This document shows, one piece after another, positions 9,281-22,300 of a DNA stretch of 64,000 bases (position 1 is the stretch's first letter; each line of letters starts with the position of its first letter). The stretch comes from Elymus sibiricus (lineage: Eukaryota; Streptophyta; Magnoliopsida; Poales; Poaceae). A program made the position numbers and the translations under genes. The stretch lies in assembly GCA_039707655.1 (NCBI GenBank), contig CM077676.1:379320114-379384113 (forward strand), in the 5' to 3' direction. Below the pieces are notes generated by a model. That model was not told the origin of the DNA. It saw nothing but the letters and a program-made list of their open reading frames with translations, and searched no databases.

Positions 9281-12200
9281 TAACACCCCTATGTAATGAG
9301 ATACAGTGATCCTTAATGATTATGCTAAGTCACCTTGGTTTGCAATGCTTGATCACAGTGGATTCATATCTCATTTCAAATTCCACCACTGAATTGAAAT
9401 TCAAATTTCAAGTGAAATTTAAAGTTTCACAAACTTGTCTGAAAAATAGTTCATGTTTTAGCAAATATTCCATATGTAATAAATGTGGAAGAAAACCATA
9501 CAACTTATTTGCTCATTTGGAATCTAGGAGCTAAAACAGTACCCAAAACAATTCATTTAATTCCTTTCTTTTAATACAAAATTCAAATGAAATTATAATG
9601 CCCTCAAACTTTTTGTGGCAGTGCCAAAAATTGCAAAGTAATTATGTGGCCAAATCCCATATTTTACAAAATTCATTTGGCAGCTCAAATAAATGCAAAA
9701 TAGCGGCTGGAAAAAGAAACAGAAAAAGAAAAGGGAAACGGCCTAACACTACTGCGCCAGTGGGCTTCAAGTCCACAATACGGCCCAGCCCACCACGGCC
9801 GTCTCCCTCCCCTCTCCTCCCCGTGTCAGCCGCGCGTGCCTGTGCCCGACACCGAGCGCCGTCGCCACCGCACCAGCTCCCCTCCCCGCGCTGCTACAAC
9901 GCCAAGAGGGGATAAGGACGCCACCGCACGCCTCGGGGACACGACCGAGATCTTTTTCCCCCTCCTCTCGCTCCGCACCTTCTTCTCCCGCCATGGCCGC
10001 CTCAGTCATCGCCGTTGCGAGCTTGTCTACGTAGCCATCGCCCTCGCCTCACCAGCGTGTCCGCCTGCTCCGCCATCGACCGCTACGCCCTCTGGTGCCG
10101 GCCGTTGGAGCGCGGAGCCTCAGCATCGACGGATCCGCCGTCGTCCTCCACCTTCGGCCGCCAGCGATCTTCTTCGACTCCGGCGCCACTGCAGCTACTA
10201 AACCCTCGTCGGGCCTTCTTGTTCCTCCTCGGTGAGCCCCTGGTCACTTCCCCTCACCTAGCTAGGCCGCCCCACGCTCGCTGTAGCTCCTACCATTGCT
10301 GCTGCTCCGGCTGCCGCTGTCGAGCTCACTGCCGTCATTGTAGCCCCGCTCGGGGCCAACTGAGCATGAAGACATGCTCAGGGCACTCCAGTGGTGCGGC
10401 CAGCGTTCCCCGTCTGCCCACAAACGAGCCGTAGCCCCGTTTTCGTCGAGCACCCGAATGCGCCGCCGCCTACCGTCGCCACAACGCTCACCTCCGACCA
10501 CCCCAGCTCGCGAGACTTGCACCGTTGGACGCGCGAGGCAACGCTCATTCGAACGGCACCGGCCGCGCTCGATTTGGCCCACTGTGGGCGAGTTCCGACG
10601 AGGTCCGTGGCACGCCGCCGTGTTTTTGGTCGCCGGCGGCGAGACGCCGGCCGCCGCAGACGTGGCTGGCCCTGGGGCCCACCCTGGGTCACTGACCAGT
10701 GGGTCCCATGGGCCCGGTTGACCGCGTTGATCCAGTCAATGTGCTGACTGGGCAGCCCTGTGCCACTGACCACTGGGCCCCACACGCTAATTAGTTAGTG
10801 GTTAATTATACTGACTAATTAACTAACTTAACCAGTCACTGACAGAAGGGCCCCACCACTAATTTAACCCTGTTAATTTAATTAAACACTCTTAACTCCC
10901 TGTGTCACTGACATGTGGGGCCCTGCCACTGTTTAAGTGGATAAGGCCGGCCCAGTCAGCTGTTGGGCCCACCAGTCAGCCTCTGCTGACTGGGCAGTTG
11001 ACCCAGTCAACTGGGCCCACTGTTAGCCACACATGCACTTATCTGGGTACACTCTCTGTGTACCCATAGCATTTTATTCTTTTATTTTCGAAATTAAATA
11101 AATTCCAGTAAATTCCAGAAAATGATTAAAACTTTGAAAAATCATATAAAATAATCCGTAACTCGGATGAAAATAATTTATATATGAAAAATGATCAGAA
11201 AAATAAGAAGAATCCGAATATGCCATCCACATACCTGTCACATGCCTCCAACACTGCAAACATGGAACCGTCCCCTCCGGTTCATCTGTCTGACAGATGC
11301 CTAAAACCGGGAAAATATTCCCAGATATTTTCCCGCTCCGTCTGTAACGTGTAGCACTGTGTTAGGTCACCCCTAGAACAGCATATTGCCATGTCATTCC
11401 TTGTGCTGCATTTGTTTGCTTTATATTTATTGTTTCTACCCCCTCTTCTCTCCGGTAGACCCCGAGACCGACGCTGCTCCCGAGTACGACTACACTCCTG
11501 ACGTCCAGCCCCTTTCAGCAGAGCTTCCAGGCAAGCAAAACCCCTTTGATCATTCCTATATCGCCCATTCTTTCTCTCCCCTGCTTGCATTAGATTTTGC
11601 TACTGTATTTGAATGCTCCTATTCTGATGCATAGCCTAATTTTGTAACCTGCTGTTGATACTTTACCTGTTGTCCTATATGCTTAGTATAGGCATGTTAG
11701 TGATCCATCAGTAGCCCCGCACCCTTGTCCGTGTTGCCATGCCTTGCTTCCGGATGTTTCGATCAACGTGATCGATGTGCAGAGACTGACACATCACCGC
11801 ACACCCCCTTGGTTGTACGACTCTGCAGAGCTACTATCGAGTGCCTAGGGTGATACCTCCTACCTCACATTCTGATGATATCTCTGTAGCGTAGCTAGTC
11901 GGTTGTGGGTTACAGAGGGTGATTCCTCTTTCACCACCTCTGATGATGCCTTTGTCGTACAGCCCCTCAAGTGTGAACCCTTCGAGGGTGATTCCTCCAA
12001 GTTCACCTTGACGGTTACATTGAGTAGGAATCCAACGAGGGTGATTCCTCAGATTCCTTCTTGATGTTATGCACACATGGATACCCTGTATTTACCTCAG
12101 CCCTTGTTGAAGTCGGGTCGACCCCGAGGGGTACCCGCGAGAGATATGAAGTCGGGTTGACCGTGAGGGTACCCGCGAGATAATTACGCGGCACGGCCGG

Positions 12201-13518
12201 GCAGGCAGACCGCCCAGGAGAGGGATGGGCCTGACCCTTGTCGTAAGTCCGCGAGACGGGGCGACGGGATCACTTATCATCTATCAATGATCGTCACCGC
12301 GCGCTCCCAACACACTAATAGGTTTGGATATGTGATCTAAGTAGGCCTCTGGCCTTTTCGCACTAACCACCATGCGGGAATAGTATGGGCACTCGGCGTC
12401 GTATGTTTCAGCCAAAGTTCTTCAGATGTCAGCAACTGAGCGGCTCACGCTCGGGTGGACCGCGACAGCCTGCGTGTGTATACAGGGGCTAGGTCTGGTC
12501 CCGGCCGCGTACGCAACGCGCTGGAGTGCAAAGGGCAATGGGCCTAAGACCCCTGAGTGCTTAGGATGTAGACCGGCGTGCTGGCCTCTCTGCTGAGCCT
12601 AGGTAGGGCTACGGCGTGTCGATCAGCCGAGGCCGGGCATGACCTAATAAAAGTGTGTCCGGCCAGAGTTAATCGAGCGTGTTGGGTAAGTTGGTGCACC
12701 CCTGTAGGGAAGTATATCTATTCGAATAGCCGTGTCCACGGTAACAGGACGCTCGGAGAGTATCCTGATCTACTACAACAAGAACTGGATACTTGTGGTA
12801 CTAATAATTTGATAGCTCCGGGATTGCTTTCTCGCAGGGAGTCGAGGAAGGATCTCTGGGCATTGCTACTATTACTTATTACTTTATGTTATGCTGCTAA
12901 TCCGCACTCTTCTAATGCTGCAAGACGCTGCAAGATGCTAGTCTTCAATAGGCTAGGCCTTCCCTCTATTCAGGCATTTCTGCAGTCTAGTCCACAGATA
13001 CAGCCCCCTCTTTTGATACCGATGCATATTAGCATAGATCTGATGTAAGTCTTGCGAGTACTTTGGATGAGTACTCACGGTTGCTTTGCTACCTTCTTTT
13101 TCCCATACCCGATTGCTGCGATCAGATGACGGAGCCCCGGAGCCAGCTAACCCCGTCGACGACTACTACTACCCCACCGGAGCCTACTACTACGTGGAGA
13201 CCGACGACCAAGAGTAGTTTGGAGGCTCCCAGGCAGGAGGCCTACGCCTTTTAGATCTATTTGTCATTGTTTTGCTCAGCCTTCTTAAGGCATCCTTGTC
13301 TAATTATGTCTGTACCCAGACATTGTTGCTTCCGCTGACTCTTGTGTAACTCGAGCTTATGTATTCGAGCCCTCGAGGCCCTTGGCTTGTAATATAAAGC
13401 TTGTATTATTTTATTTTGTGTATAGAGTTGTGTTGTGATATCTTCCCGTGAGTCCCTGGGCTTGATCGTGCGCATTTTGCGTGTATGATTAGTGCACGGT
13501 CGAGTCGGGGGCGTCACA
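9281..13518 (+). repeat. 5' LTR of the chromovirus
   Basis: 4238 bp. It contains an A/T-rich start, a GC-rich island (about 9770-10680), a block dense in TGAC/GTCA motifs (10675-11015), four GAGG-N6-CCTC hairpin motifs (11845-12050), and a terminal phrase gtcgggggcgtcaca. It aligns with 19302-20705 plus 24102-26914. Open frames inside it (for example 12578-13048) also occur in the other LTR but show no codon bias or known domain. Confidence 0.9.
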
Positions 13519-13520
13519 AG

Positions 13521-13534
13521 TTCGTATCAGAGCC
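13521..13534 (+). other. Primer-binding site of the chromovirus (initiator tRNA-Met type)
   Basis: ttcgtatcagagcc begins two bases after the LTR end. The core gtatcagagc matches the tRNA-Met complement used by many plant Gypsy and Copia elements. Confidence 0.7.
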
Positions 13535-13879
13535 GGCTGCCTGTAGGAAGCCCCTTTCCAACTCCCTGGCCGAAGTTGAGTCTAGTCTTGTAAAACTGTT
13601 TTACTAACATGGCTGTGTGGCTTACGGGCCCATGTCGCCAATGGGTGGTATTAGGATCTTTTATCCCTCTTCTTTACTCTGGGATTCTGATCTCTCTTCT
13701 TTTCGGGTTAAAGATTTTACTAACTCTAACATTAGGTTCTCGTGATCACATCAACCCGGAGAGCTGGATTATCGGCAACCATTCCTTTCAATGTTATCAT
13801 ATGCTTCTCACACTGTCATTTGACATCTTGCACTCCCTTGTTTCAGATGCGTCCCGCAAGATAGCTCGTACGCCATACT

Positions 13880-14596
13880 ATGGCTGTTGACGCGACTGGG
13901 TTCCCTGCTATTCTGGTCGACCTCTTGACCAGGCTGGGATATCGCTGGTACCCCGAGTACACTGTTTATGAGGACTACTGCGAGTTCAACCAGGAGAAGT
14001 ACCACGCTGTGGTTCATATCTTTGAACGGCAGGATAACTCCATCACTGAGTTGCACGCCTTTCATGGTGTTGGAGTGACTATTGACATGGTAGTCCATGA
14101 TGCTGCCTATGCTGCTATTGCCCATCTCCGTCGAGAGCACACTCGCTTGGAGGAGACTGGTTTCCGATATATCCCGTATGCCCCCGCTGGGGATGAGAGT
14201 GGTTAGTACACTGATATTTGTACACCTTACATGCGACGTCGTTATGACCCGCAGGTTTTGGTTCAGTACACAGAGGCTTTGGATCGCACTGCCCGAGCTC
14301 TTGCTGTCGAGTTGTACGCTACTCGTGCTCGTCTTTACGACGCTCTGACACAGTTGCTGCCAGCAGTCAGTGCAGGGATACACCCCTAGTATATCCTTTA
14401 CCCGCACAGGACGGAGATGCCACCAGGTCTTGAGTGGCCTGCCGTTGGAGGTCACACTCCTCCATGTGGTCCTCTTCTTCCAGTCTGGGACCAGGTTTTG
14501 CACCAGAGTGTTCACGGAGCGCAGGATCCCTGTGTCGAGGGCACCCTACATCGTCACTTGCAGCTGCCTGGCTTCAGTGGTTTTCTCCGACGTTGA
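13880..14596 (+). pseudogene. Additional reading frame upstream of gag, two in-frame TAG codons
   Basis: One frame of 238 codons from ATG 13880 to TGA 14594-14596, broken by TAG at 14204-14206 and 14387-14389. The translation is protein-like across both stops. It is rich in Tyr, His and acidic residues at the start (LGYRWYPEYTVYEDYCEF, VHIFERQDNSITELHAFHG), has an Ala/Arg helical middle (TRLEETGFRYIPY; YTEALDRTARALAVELYATR), and a Pro-rich end (EMPPGLEWPAVGGHTPP). It precedes gag by about 200 bp in the same strand and reading direction. I do not recognise a domain. Extra frames between the 5' LTR and gag are known in some plant Gypsy lineages, but I cannot assign this one. GC content is higher than in the Athila frames. 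Confidence 0.6.
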
Positions 14597-14805
14597 TGTA
14601 GCTATCGCTATGTCCCGTTGTTGTATCCCTCCACCGCGTGCCTGCATGCCGCCTAGTGTGTCTAGCTTTTCCTTTTTGAACTTGTATTGCTGGCTTGTAA
14701 CCGAATCTATGTATGGATTTGTATGTCATGTTTGACTATGATGATGTATCTATTGCACTTCCTTTGCTGTGCGTGTTAATTCATAAATGATTCCATACAC
14801 ATGTA

Positions 14806-17800
14806 ATGCTCGTTGCTAAACTACCCCCTGTTGATTTTAGCAGGATAGTTAGACCCGCAGGTCATGGCCGTGGTGCCGACAATCCACCGCCGCCCGACTA
14901 TATGGCTGGGATGATGCAACAGTTTGAGTTGAACCGTCAATTCATGCAAGGGATAATGGATCAATTTCCACGTCCGAATATGAACCAGCAGCCAGCCCCA
15001 ATAACCTTGCAAGACTTCGTGTGCCTCAACTCGACTGTTTTCCACAACTCAGTTCAGCCGCTTGATGCTGATGACTGGCTTCGCGACATCACATATGAGA
15101 TGGAGTCGGCTAATGTTGCCCCTGCCAGCTATGTCACTTTTGCATCCTACTTTCTGAAGGGTCCCGTAGCTCAATGGTGGGACAGTCACAGGCGTTCATT
15201 GCCTGTTGGAACCATCATCACCTGGCTGGAGTTCCAGGCTGCCTTTGTGCCCGCCACATTCCTCAAGGAATTATGGACAGGAAGAAACGTGAGTTCTGCA
15301 ATCTCACTCAGGGCAGTAAAGCTGTGGATGTTTATCAGCGGGAGTTCCTTGAATTGTCTCGCTATGCTGAGGAAGACATCGCTACTGATGCTCGCAGACA
15401 AGAGAAGGTTCGTGAAGGGCTCAACCCTGATATCACGCTCGTGCTCCTTGTCCAAGACTTCGCTGACTTCGCCACCCTGGTGAACAAGGCCATTCAGGTT
15501 GATACTGGTCTGAAGGAACATAAGGACGCACTCAAGCGCATCCGTGATGCGGGCTCATCTTCGGGCTCGTCCTCGCAGAAGCGCCGCATATGGATTCCTC
15601 ATAGCATGTACCGTCCAGCTACCCCTGCGCCAAGACCATCCTATGTTGCGCCTCCCCTGCCTCCTCCACCACCGAGGCAGCCGAGACCTCAAGCTACACC
15701 ACCTCGAGCGCCAGCTCCCCGTCCCAATGACGGGTTGTGCTTCACATGTGGACATCCAAGTCATCGTGCCAAAGACTGCCATCAGAATCAGAATCAATTG
15801 ACACTTCCATCTGCTGGCCGTGGTAATGGCCGTGGTAACAATCAGCCTCGCAACGTCAATGCCAGACCTTCTTATGGTCGTGGTCAGGCTTATCATGTTA
15901 ATATGACTGAAGCTCAAGACCAACCAGATACTGTGATGGGTACTCTTCTTGTTAATTCAGTACCATCTTTTGTTTTATTTGATTCAGGAGCATCGCATTC
16001 TTTCATATCAGAAACTTTTGCATACATGCATGACATTAAATGTGAGGAACTGCACCAATCACTAGTGGTTAACACTCCCGCGGGCCAATGTCAAACCTCC
16101 ATGTTCAGCCCCAATGTTACCATTGAAATTGAGGGGTTGGAGTTCCATGCCTTTCCCATTATTTTGAAGTCTTCCAAAATTGACCTTATTCTGGGAATGG
16201 ATTGGCTGAAGGCTCATACCGCCTCGATCAATTGTTCCACTAAAGTCGTCCAACTCCTGCATCCCTCGGATGAAATAGTCAACTACCATGCTCATCTTAT
16301 TCGAGATGCCGAAGCTCAGATTTACGCCCTGGATGCGTTGAACGCTTCACCTCTTAAGGGAATTGAAAACGTTCCAGTCGTTCATGACTTCCAAGATGTC
16401 TTTCCAGAAGAACTTCCAGGAGTGCCCCTGTTAGAGCTGTCGAGTTTGTCATCGACTTGAAACCAGGCACTACTCCTATTGTGAAGCGTCCTTATAAGAT
16501 GCCACCGCATGAACTCCTTGAACTTAAGGAAGAAATCGACAAATCACTTCGCAAGGGTTTCATTCGTCCCAGTTCCTCTGCTTGGGGAGCACCTTCTCTC
16601 TTTGTCAAGAAGAAAGATGGTACAAATAGGTTGGTCCAATATTACCGGCCTATCAACCAGGCAACAATTCAGAACAAGTATCCGCTTCCTCGGATCAACG
16701 ATCTGTATGATCAACTTGCTGGTTCCTCGGTATTCTCTAAACTCGATCTGAGATTGGGTTACCACCAGATTCGAGTTCGTGAAGAGGATATTCCAAAGAC
16801 CGCCTTTGTTACTCGATATGGCTCATATGAGTACACCGTCATGTCTTTCGGCTTAACTAATGCTCCAGCAACGTTCTCTCGATTGATGAATTATATCTTC
16901 ATGGATTACCTCGACAAGTTCGTCGTGGTTTATCTGGATGATATCCTTGTATATTCCAAGAATAAAGAAGAACATGCCGAACATGTTCGTCTTGTGCTAG
17001 AAAAGCTTCAGGAGCATCAGCTATATGCCAAATATTCCAAGTGTAAATTCTGGTTGTCCAAAGTGACCTATCTTGGTCATGTGATTTCCAAGGATGGTAT
17101 TGCTGTCAACCCAGAGCAAGTTCAGGCTATTCTTGACTGGACTCCTCCGAAGAATGTCAAGCAAGTCAGAAGTTTTCTCGGACTCGCAAGCTATTACCGC
17201 CGTTTTGTCGAGAACTTTTGCAAGATTGCCAAGCCCCTGACTAATCTGCTTCACAAGGGCGTTAAGTTTGAGTGGACAGCCAAATGTCAGGAAAGTTTTC
17301 AAACACTCAAGGACAAGCTGACATCTGCCCAGTGCTTGCTCCTCCAAATTCTTGCAAGGAATTCGTCATTTATTGCGACGCATCCCGTCAAGGATTAGGC
17401 TGCGTACTAATGCAAGAACGCAAAGTGATTGCTTATGCCTCTCGACAGTTGCGTCCTCATGAAGAGAACTACGCAGTTCATGATCTCGAACTTGCTGCAG
17501 TTATATATGCCCTGAAGTTGTGGCGACATTACCTGCTCGGTAATCGTTGCGAGATCTACACTGACCATCAAAGTCTAAAGTATTTGTTTACTCAGCCGGA
17601 TTTGAATCTCCGTCAGCAAAAATGGATGGAAGCAATTACGGACTATGACTGCAATATTTCATATACCCCTGGTAAGGCTAATGTAATGGCCGATGCTTTG
17701 AGTCGCAAGTCTTATTGCAACAATCTCATGGTTCAGCGAGCTCAACCCCTTCCTCATGAAGAACTTCGCAAGTTGAACCTCCACATTGTTCCACAGGGTT

Positions 17801-19265
17801 CTCTCAATACCCTTGTTTTGGAACCAACTCTCGAGAAAGCTATTAAGTCTGCACAAGCAAAAGACGCTGAAATTGATCAGATGAAAAGGGATCTTGCCCT
17901 TGAAAAGGGCAGGGATTTCTCGCTTGCTGAAGGTGGAACCTTGCACTTCAGAGATCGCCTTGTGGTACCTCGGTTCGAGCTTATGACAGACAAAGTTATG
18001 AAGGAGGCACATGATACACCTCCGTCTATTCATCCGGGTAGCACCAAGATGTATCAAGACCTTCGTCAGAGGTACTGGTGGTCTAATATGAAGCAAGACA
18101 TTGCTAGATATGTTGCCAAATGTGACATTTGCCGTCGCGTCAAAGCAGAACATTAGAAGCCTGCTGGACTTCTGCAACCGCTTCCTATCCCTGTGTGGAA
18201 ATGGGACAAGGTTCAAATGGACCTCATTACTGGCCTTCCCATGTTGCAGAAGGGTCACGATGCAATTCTTGTCGTCATTGATCAATTCTTCAAAGTTGCA
18301 CATTTCCTGCCAGTCAAGGAGACGACACTGCTAGTCAATTAGCAGACTTGTATATCTCCAGAATTGTGACACTCCACGGTATTCCGAAGGAAATCAGTTC
18401 AGACCGTGGCAGCCTCTTCACCTCAAAGTTCTGGGAAAGTTTCCAAAAGGCTATGCGAACTCATATAACCTGGAGCTCAGCTTATCACCCCCAGTCCCAA
18501 GGCCAAGTTGAACGAGTTAATCAAGTGCTTGAAGATATGCTGCGTGCTTGTGTCATTTCATTTAGCAAGAAGTGGGAGGAATCTCTCCCGTATGCCTAAT
18601 TCTCGTACAACAACAGCTATCAAGCAAGTTTGAAGATCGCACCCTTCGAGGTGTTATATGGACGTAAGTGCCGAACCCCTCTGAATTGGTCAGAAACTGG
18701 GGAACGGCCTCTCATTGGTCCGGATATTATCCAACAAGCGGAAGAGCAACTCCGTATTGTCCGGGAAAATCTCAAGACGGCCCAGTCCCGCCCGAAGAGC
18801 AACTATGATCGTAAACACTAGGGATCGATCTATCAACCTGGTGAACAAGCCTATCTACGTGTCACTCCTATGAAGGGCACTCATCGCTTCGGAATCAAGG
18901 GCAAGTTAGCTCCTCGCTACATTGGTCCCTTACGCATTCTCGCCAGACGTGGATATGTGGCTTATAAATTGGAATTGCCACCGCAGTTTTCTCATATCCA
19001 CGATGTCTTCCATGTGTCGCAACTTCGTCGTTGCTTCAAGGATCCGCACCGTGCAGTGGATCATGAGATGCTCGAATTGCAAGATGATCTATCTTATAAA
19101 GAGCATCCGATCAACATTCTTGATCAAGCTGAACGTCAAACCCGTCAGAAGGTAATCAAGTTCCTTAAAATGCAGTGGTGGAATCATACTGAAGATGAAG
19201 CCACTTGGGAACGTGAGGATCGCCATCGTGAAGAATACCCCGATCTTTTCCCTTCTACCTCTTAA
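14806..19265 (+). pseudogene. gag-pol polyprotein of the chromovirus, disabled
   Basis: Domains in order: gag from 14806 (WLRDITYEMESANVAPASYVT; capsid core to about 15480); CCHC zinc knuckle CFTCGHPSHRAKDC near 15736-15780; protease LFDSGASHSFIS near 15970-16010; reverse transcriptase 16460-17000 with active-site YLDDILVYS at 16931-16957; RNase H 17340-17690 ([26 protein letters not shown]); integrase zinc finger with HP near 18031 and CDIC near 18121; integrase core 18210-18560 (SSDRGSLFTSKFW, VERVNQVLED); chromodomain 19110-19240 (INILDQAERQTR, EDEATWERED). Breaks: frame changes near 15247, 16428, 17330 and 18318, and stops at 18154-18156, 18597-18599 and 18819-18821. The final frame ends at 19265. 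The chromodomain is thought to direct integration to marked chromatin. All domains are present but not translatable together. Confidence 0.85.
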
Positions 19266-19290
19266 TTCTCGGGACGAGAATTTCTTTTAG

Positions 19291-19301
19291 ACGAGGAGAA
19301 T
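19291..19301 (+). other. Polypurine tract of the chromovirus
   Basis: acgaggagaat directly precedes the 3' LTR start at 19302. Confidence 0.55.
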
Positions 19302-22300
19302 TGTAACACCCCTATGTAATGAGCTACAATGATCCTTAATGATTATGCTAAGTCACCTTGGTTTGCAATGCTTGATCACAGTGGATTCATATCTCATTTC
19401 AAATTCCACCACTGAATTCAAATTCAAATTTCAAGTGAAATTTAAAGTTTCACAAACTTGTCTGAAAAATAGTTCATGTTTTAGCAAATATTCCATATGT
19501 AATAAATGTGGAAGAAAACCATACAACTTATTTGCTCATTTGGAATCTACGAGCTAAAACAGTACCCAAAACAATTCATTTAATTCCTTTCTTTTAATAC
19601 AAAATTCAAATGAAATTATAATGCCCTCAAACTTTTTGTGGCAGTGCCAAAAATTGCAAAGTAATTATGTGGCCAAATCCCATATTTTACAAAATTCATT
19701 TGGAAGCTCAAATAAATGCAAAATAGCTGCTGGAAAAAGAAACAAAAAAAGAAAAGGGAAAAGGCCTAACACTACAGCGCCAGTGGGCTTCAAGTCCACA
19801 GTACGGCCCAGCCCACCACGGCCGTCTCCCTCCTCTCTCCTCCCTGTGTCTGCCGCACGCGCCCGCGCCCGATGTCGAGCGCCGTCGCCACCGCACCAGC
19901 TCCCCTCCCCGCGCCGCTACATCGCCGAGAGGGGATAAGGACGCCACCGCACGCCTCGGGGACACGGCCGAGATCTTTTTCCCCTCCTCTCGCTCCGCCC
20001 CTTCTTCTCCCGCCATGGCCGCCTTGGTCATCGCCGTCACGAGCTCGTCTGCATAGCCACCGCCACCGCCTCGCCTCACCACCATGTCCGCCCGCTCTGC
20101 CACCGACCGCTATGCCCTCTGGTGCCGGCCGTTGGAGCGCGGAGCCTCTGCATCGCCGAATCCACCGTCGTCTTCCACCTTCGGCCACCGGCGATCTTCT
20201 TTGACTCCGGTGCCACTGCAGCTACTAAACCCTCACGGGGCCTTCTTGTGCCTCCTCGGTGAGCCCCTGGTCACATCCCCTCACCTAGCTAGGCCGCCCC
20301 GTGCTCGCTGTTGCTCCTGCCATTGCTGCTGCTCCGGCCACCACTGTCGAGTCACCGCCGTCACTGTAGCCCCGCTCGGGGCCAACTGAGCATGCAGACG
20401 TGCTCAGGGCACTCCAGTGGTGCAGCCAACATTCCTCGTCTGCCCTCAAACGAGCCGTAGCCCCGTTTTCGTCGAGCACCCGAACGCGCCACCGCCTGCC
20501 GTCGCCGCAGCGCTCACCTCCGACCACCCCAGCTCATGAGACTTGCACCGTTGGACGCGCGAGGCAACGCTTGTTCGAACGACACCGGCCGTGCTCGATT
20601 TGGCCCGCTGTGGGCGAGTTCCGGCAAGGTCCGAGGCGCGCCGCCGCGTTTTTGGTCGCCGGCGGCGAGACGCTGGCCGCCGCTGACGTGGCTGGCCCTG
20701 GGGCCTGTGGCACCCCGACTCAGAGCAACCGGTTTACCTTGCATTGCCAGCCCAGAGATCAAGTCTTCTGGCAATACACAACAACTTGGTACAGAAAACA
20801 ACCGGTTTATTGATCTCTTAGCGGGAACATAGGTTCACATATTACATTAGGAGCGAGGCCAAGTGGCACAAATGGTGCGGCTGCACTTATGTACATTATT
20901 TAGTAGACATGGCAGGGGCCTCGATGATAAGGGCACTACTACGCGGCAGCGGAACGACGAGGTAGCGGAACTCCACTCCAGAGGGATATTGCTGGGACAC
21001 GGCCTAGAGCGCGACATACTGCTCGACATCCACACCATGCACGGCTTCTCCTGCATCTGGCATGATAAGCCAGGTGAGTACTTTGAATGTACTCGCAAGC
21101 TCACAGCAAACAAAACAAGTGCGACAAACAACAACAAGGCATTTAACAGGTTTAATGCATGAGCATGATACTACTCAACATGAGGTGTGTGTGAAACATT
21201 GCCATGGTCCCTGGGACCAACTTACCATTTTGGGGTTACCGCGTAACCACCATTCATAACTTACCAACGTGATCCTTACTTGATCACATCCATACCTTGC
21301 ATAGTGATCCTCACTCGATCACCACTTCTGCATGTGCCATCTTGTGAATCTTAGTGTGCAAGTTTATTATATCTGTTGACCCACGGTGTGACCTACTACG
21401 AACTGTGTCCATATCCGAGGATGCGGCTATCGATAGATTATACACTCTACAGAGGTTAGTACACTGTACCCACACTACGGAACTCGTGGCCTCGTGCTCC
21501 CATTCGGGTGGAAAAACGACATTCCAACAAAACCAATCTATTGCATGACAGTCTCCCGGCCACTCCGACAAACTCCCCTTTGGGCTATGTCCTGGGTGAC
21601 CCCGATGCCAACATGTGACATCCGCCACCTCTGTGGCTGCCACCGTCGTGGCCAAACATAAACATCGTCCCAAACGGGGACCTCGGTACCATAAAACTCA
21701 GGTACTCAAGGTTATGACTGCCTACCGGGCCAGGGTAGCGCCAGAGCACAACCTTCCCTCGTAGGAGGCACCGGCGAGAGGCATGACGATAGACCGCATT
21801 AGGGCCTCCCCATCCAGGCAAGTGTGGTTGCACTGGTGAGCTCGATTCGATGGCACCATGACTCGATCAACAACATGTTCAAGTTGGATTAATATCAAGT
21901 TTAACTTGAAATAAAAATGATTCGAGCCATAGTGTGAATGGATGCACGGGTCATGTTCATGAGTGATGAATGCATCATGCTACCATATGTGCATATGACA
22001 TGATTTCTACTGTCCACATTAGCAAGTAAGCATATACCCTACTGCATAATATCAAAATGACAGAACAAAGTATATGCAAGAAGATCTTTATAGCAAATTA
22101 TTTTAAATAGTGAATATATGATGAATTTAATTCAATTAAACCGAAGTCATTGCAATGCCATCCTTGCATATGAATGTTGTGGCTTGCCTTGGTTCAGAGG
22201 AGTGTCACAAAACTCCTAGCCTTCTCCAACACAACTAGGTTCTTCTGAAAATAAATTAAATGCAAAAAGAAAATGTCACATACTACTGTTTATTTCACCA

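Noticed and set aside
9770..10750. Several overlapping GC-rich open frames on both strands (9767-10785), again at 19700-20830 and 22510-23490
   Set aside because: High GC lowers stop frequency. The frames are Arg/Pro/Ala-rich in every phase and both strands and belong to LTR GC islands, not genes.
12578..13048. 156-codon open frame in the chromovirus LTR, also present at 25974-26444
   Set aside because: It is repeated because both LTRs carry it. Its composition is not protein-like, it has no domain, and codon positions show no bias I can see. Treated as chance.
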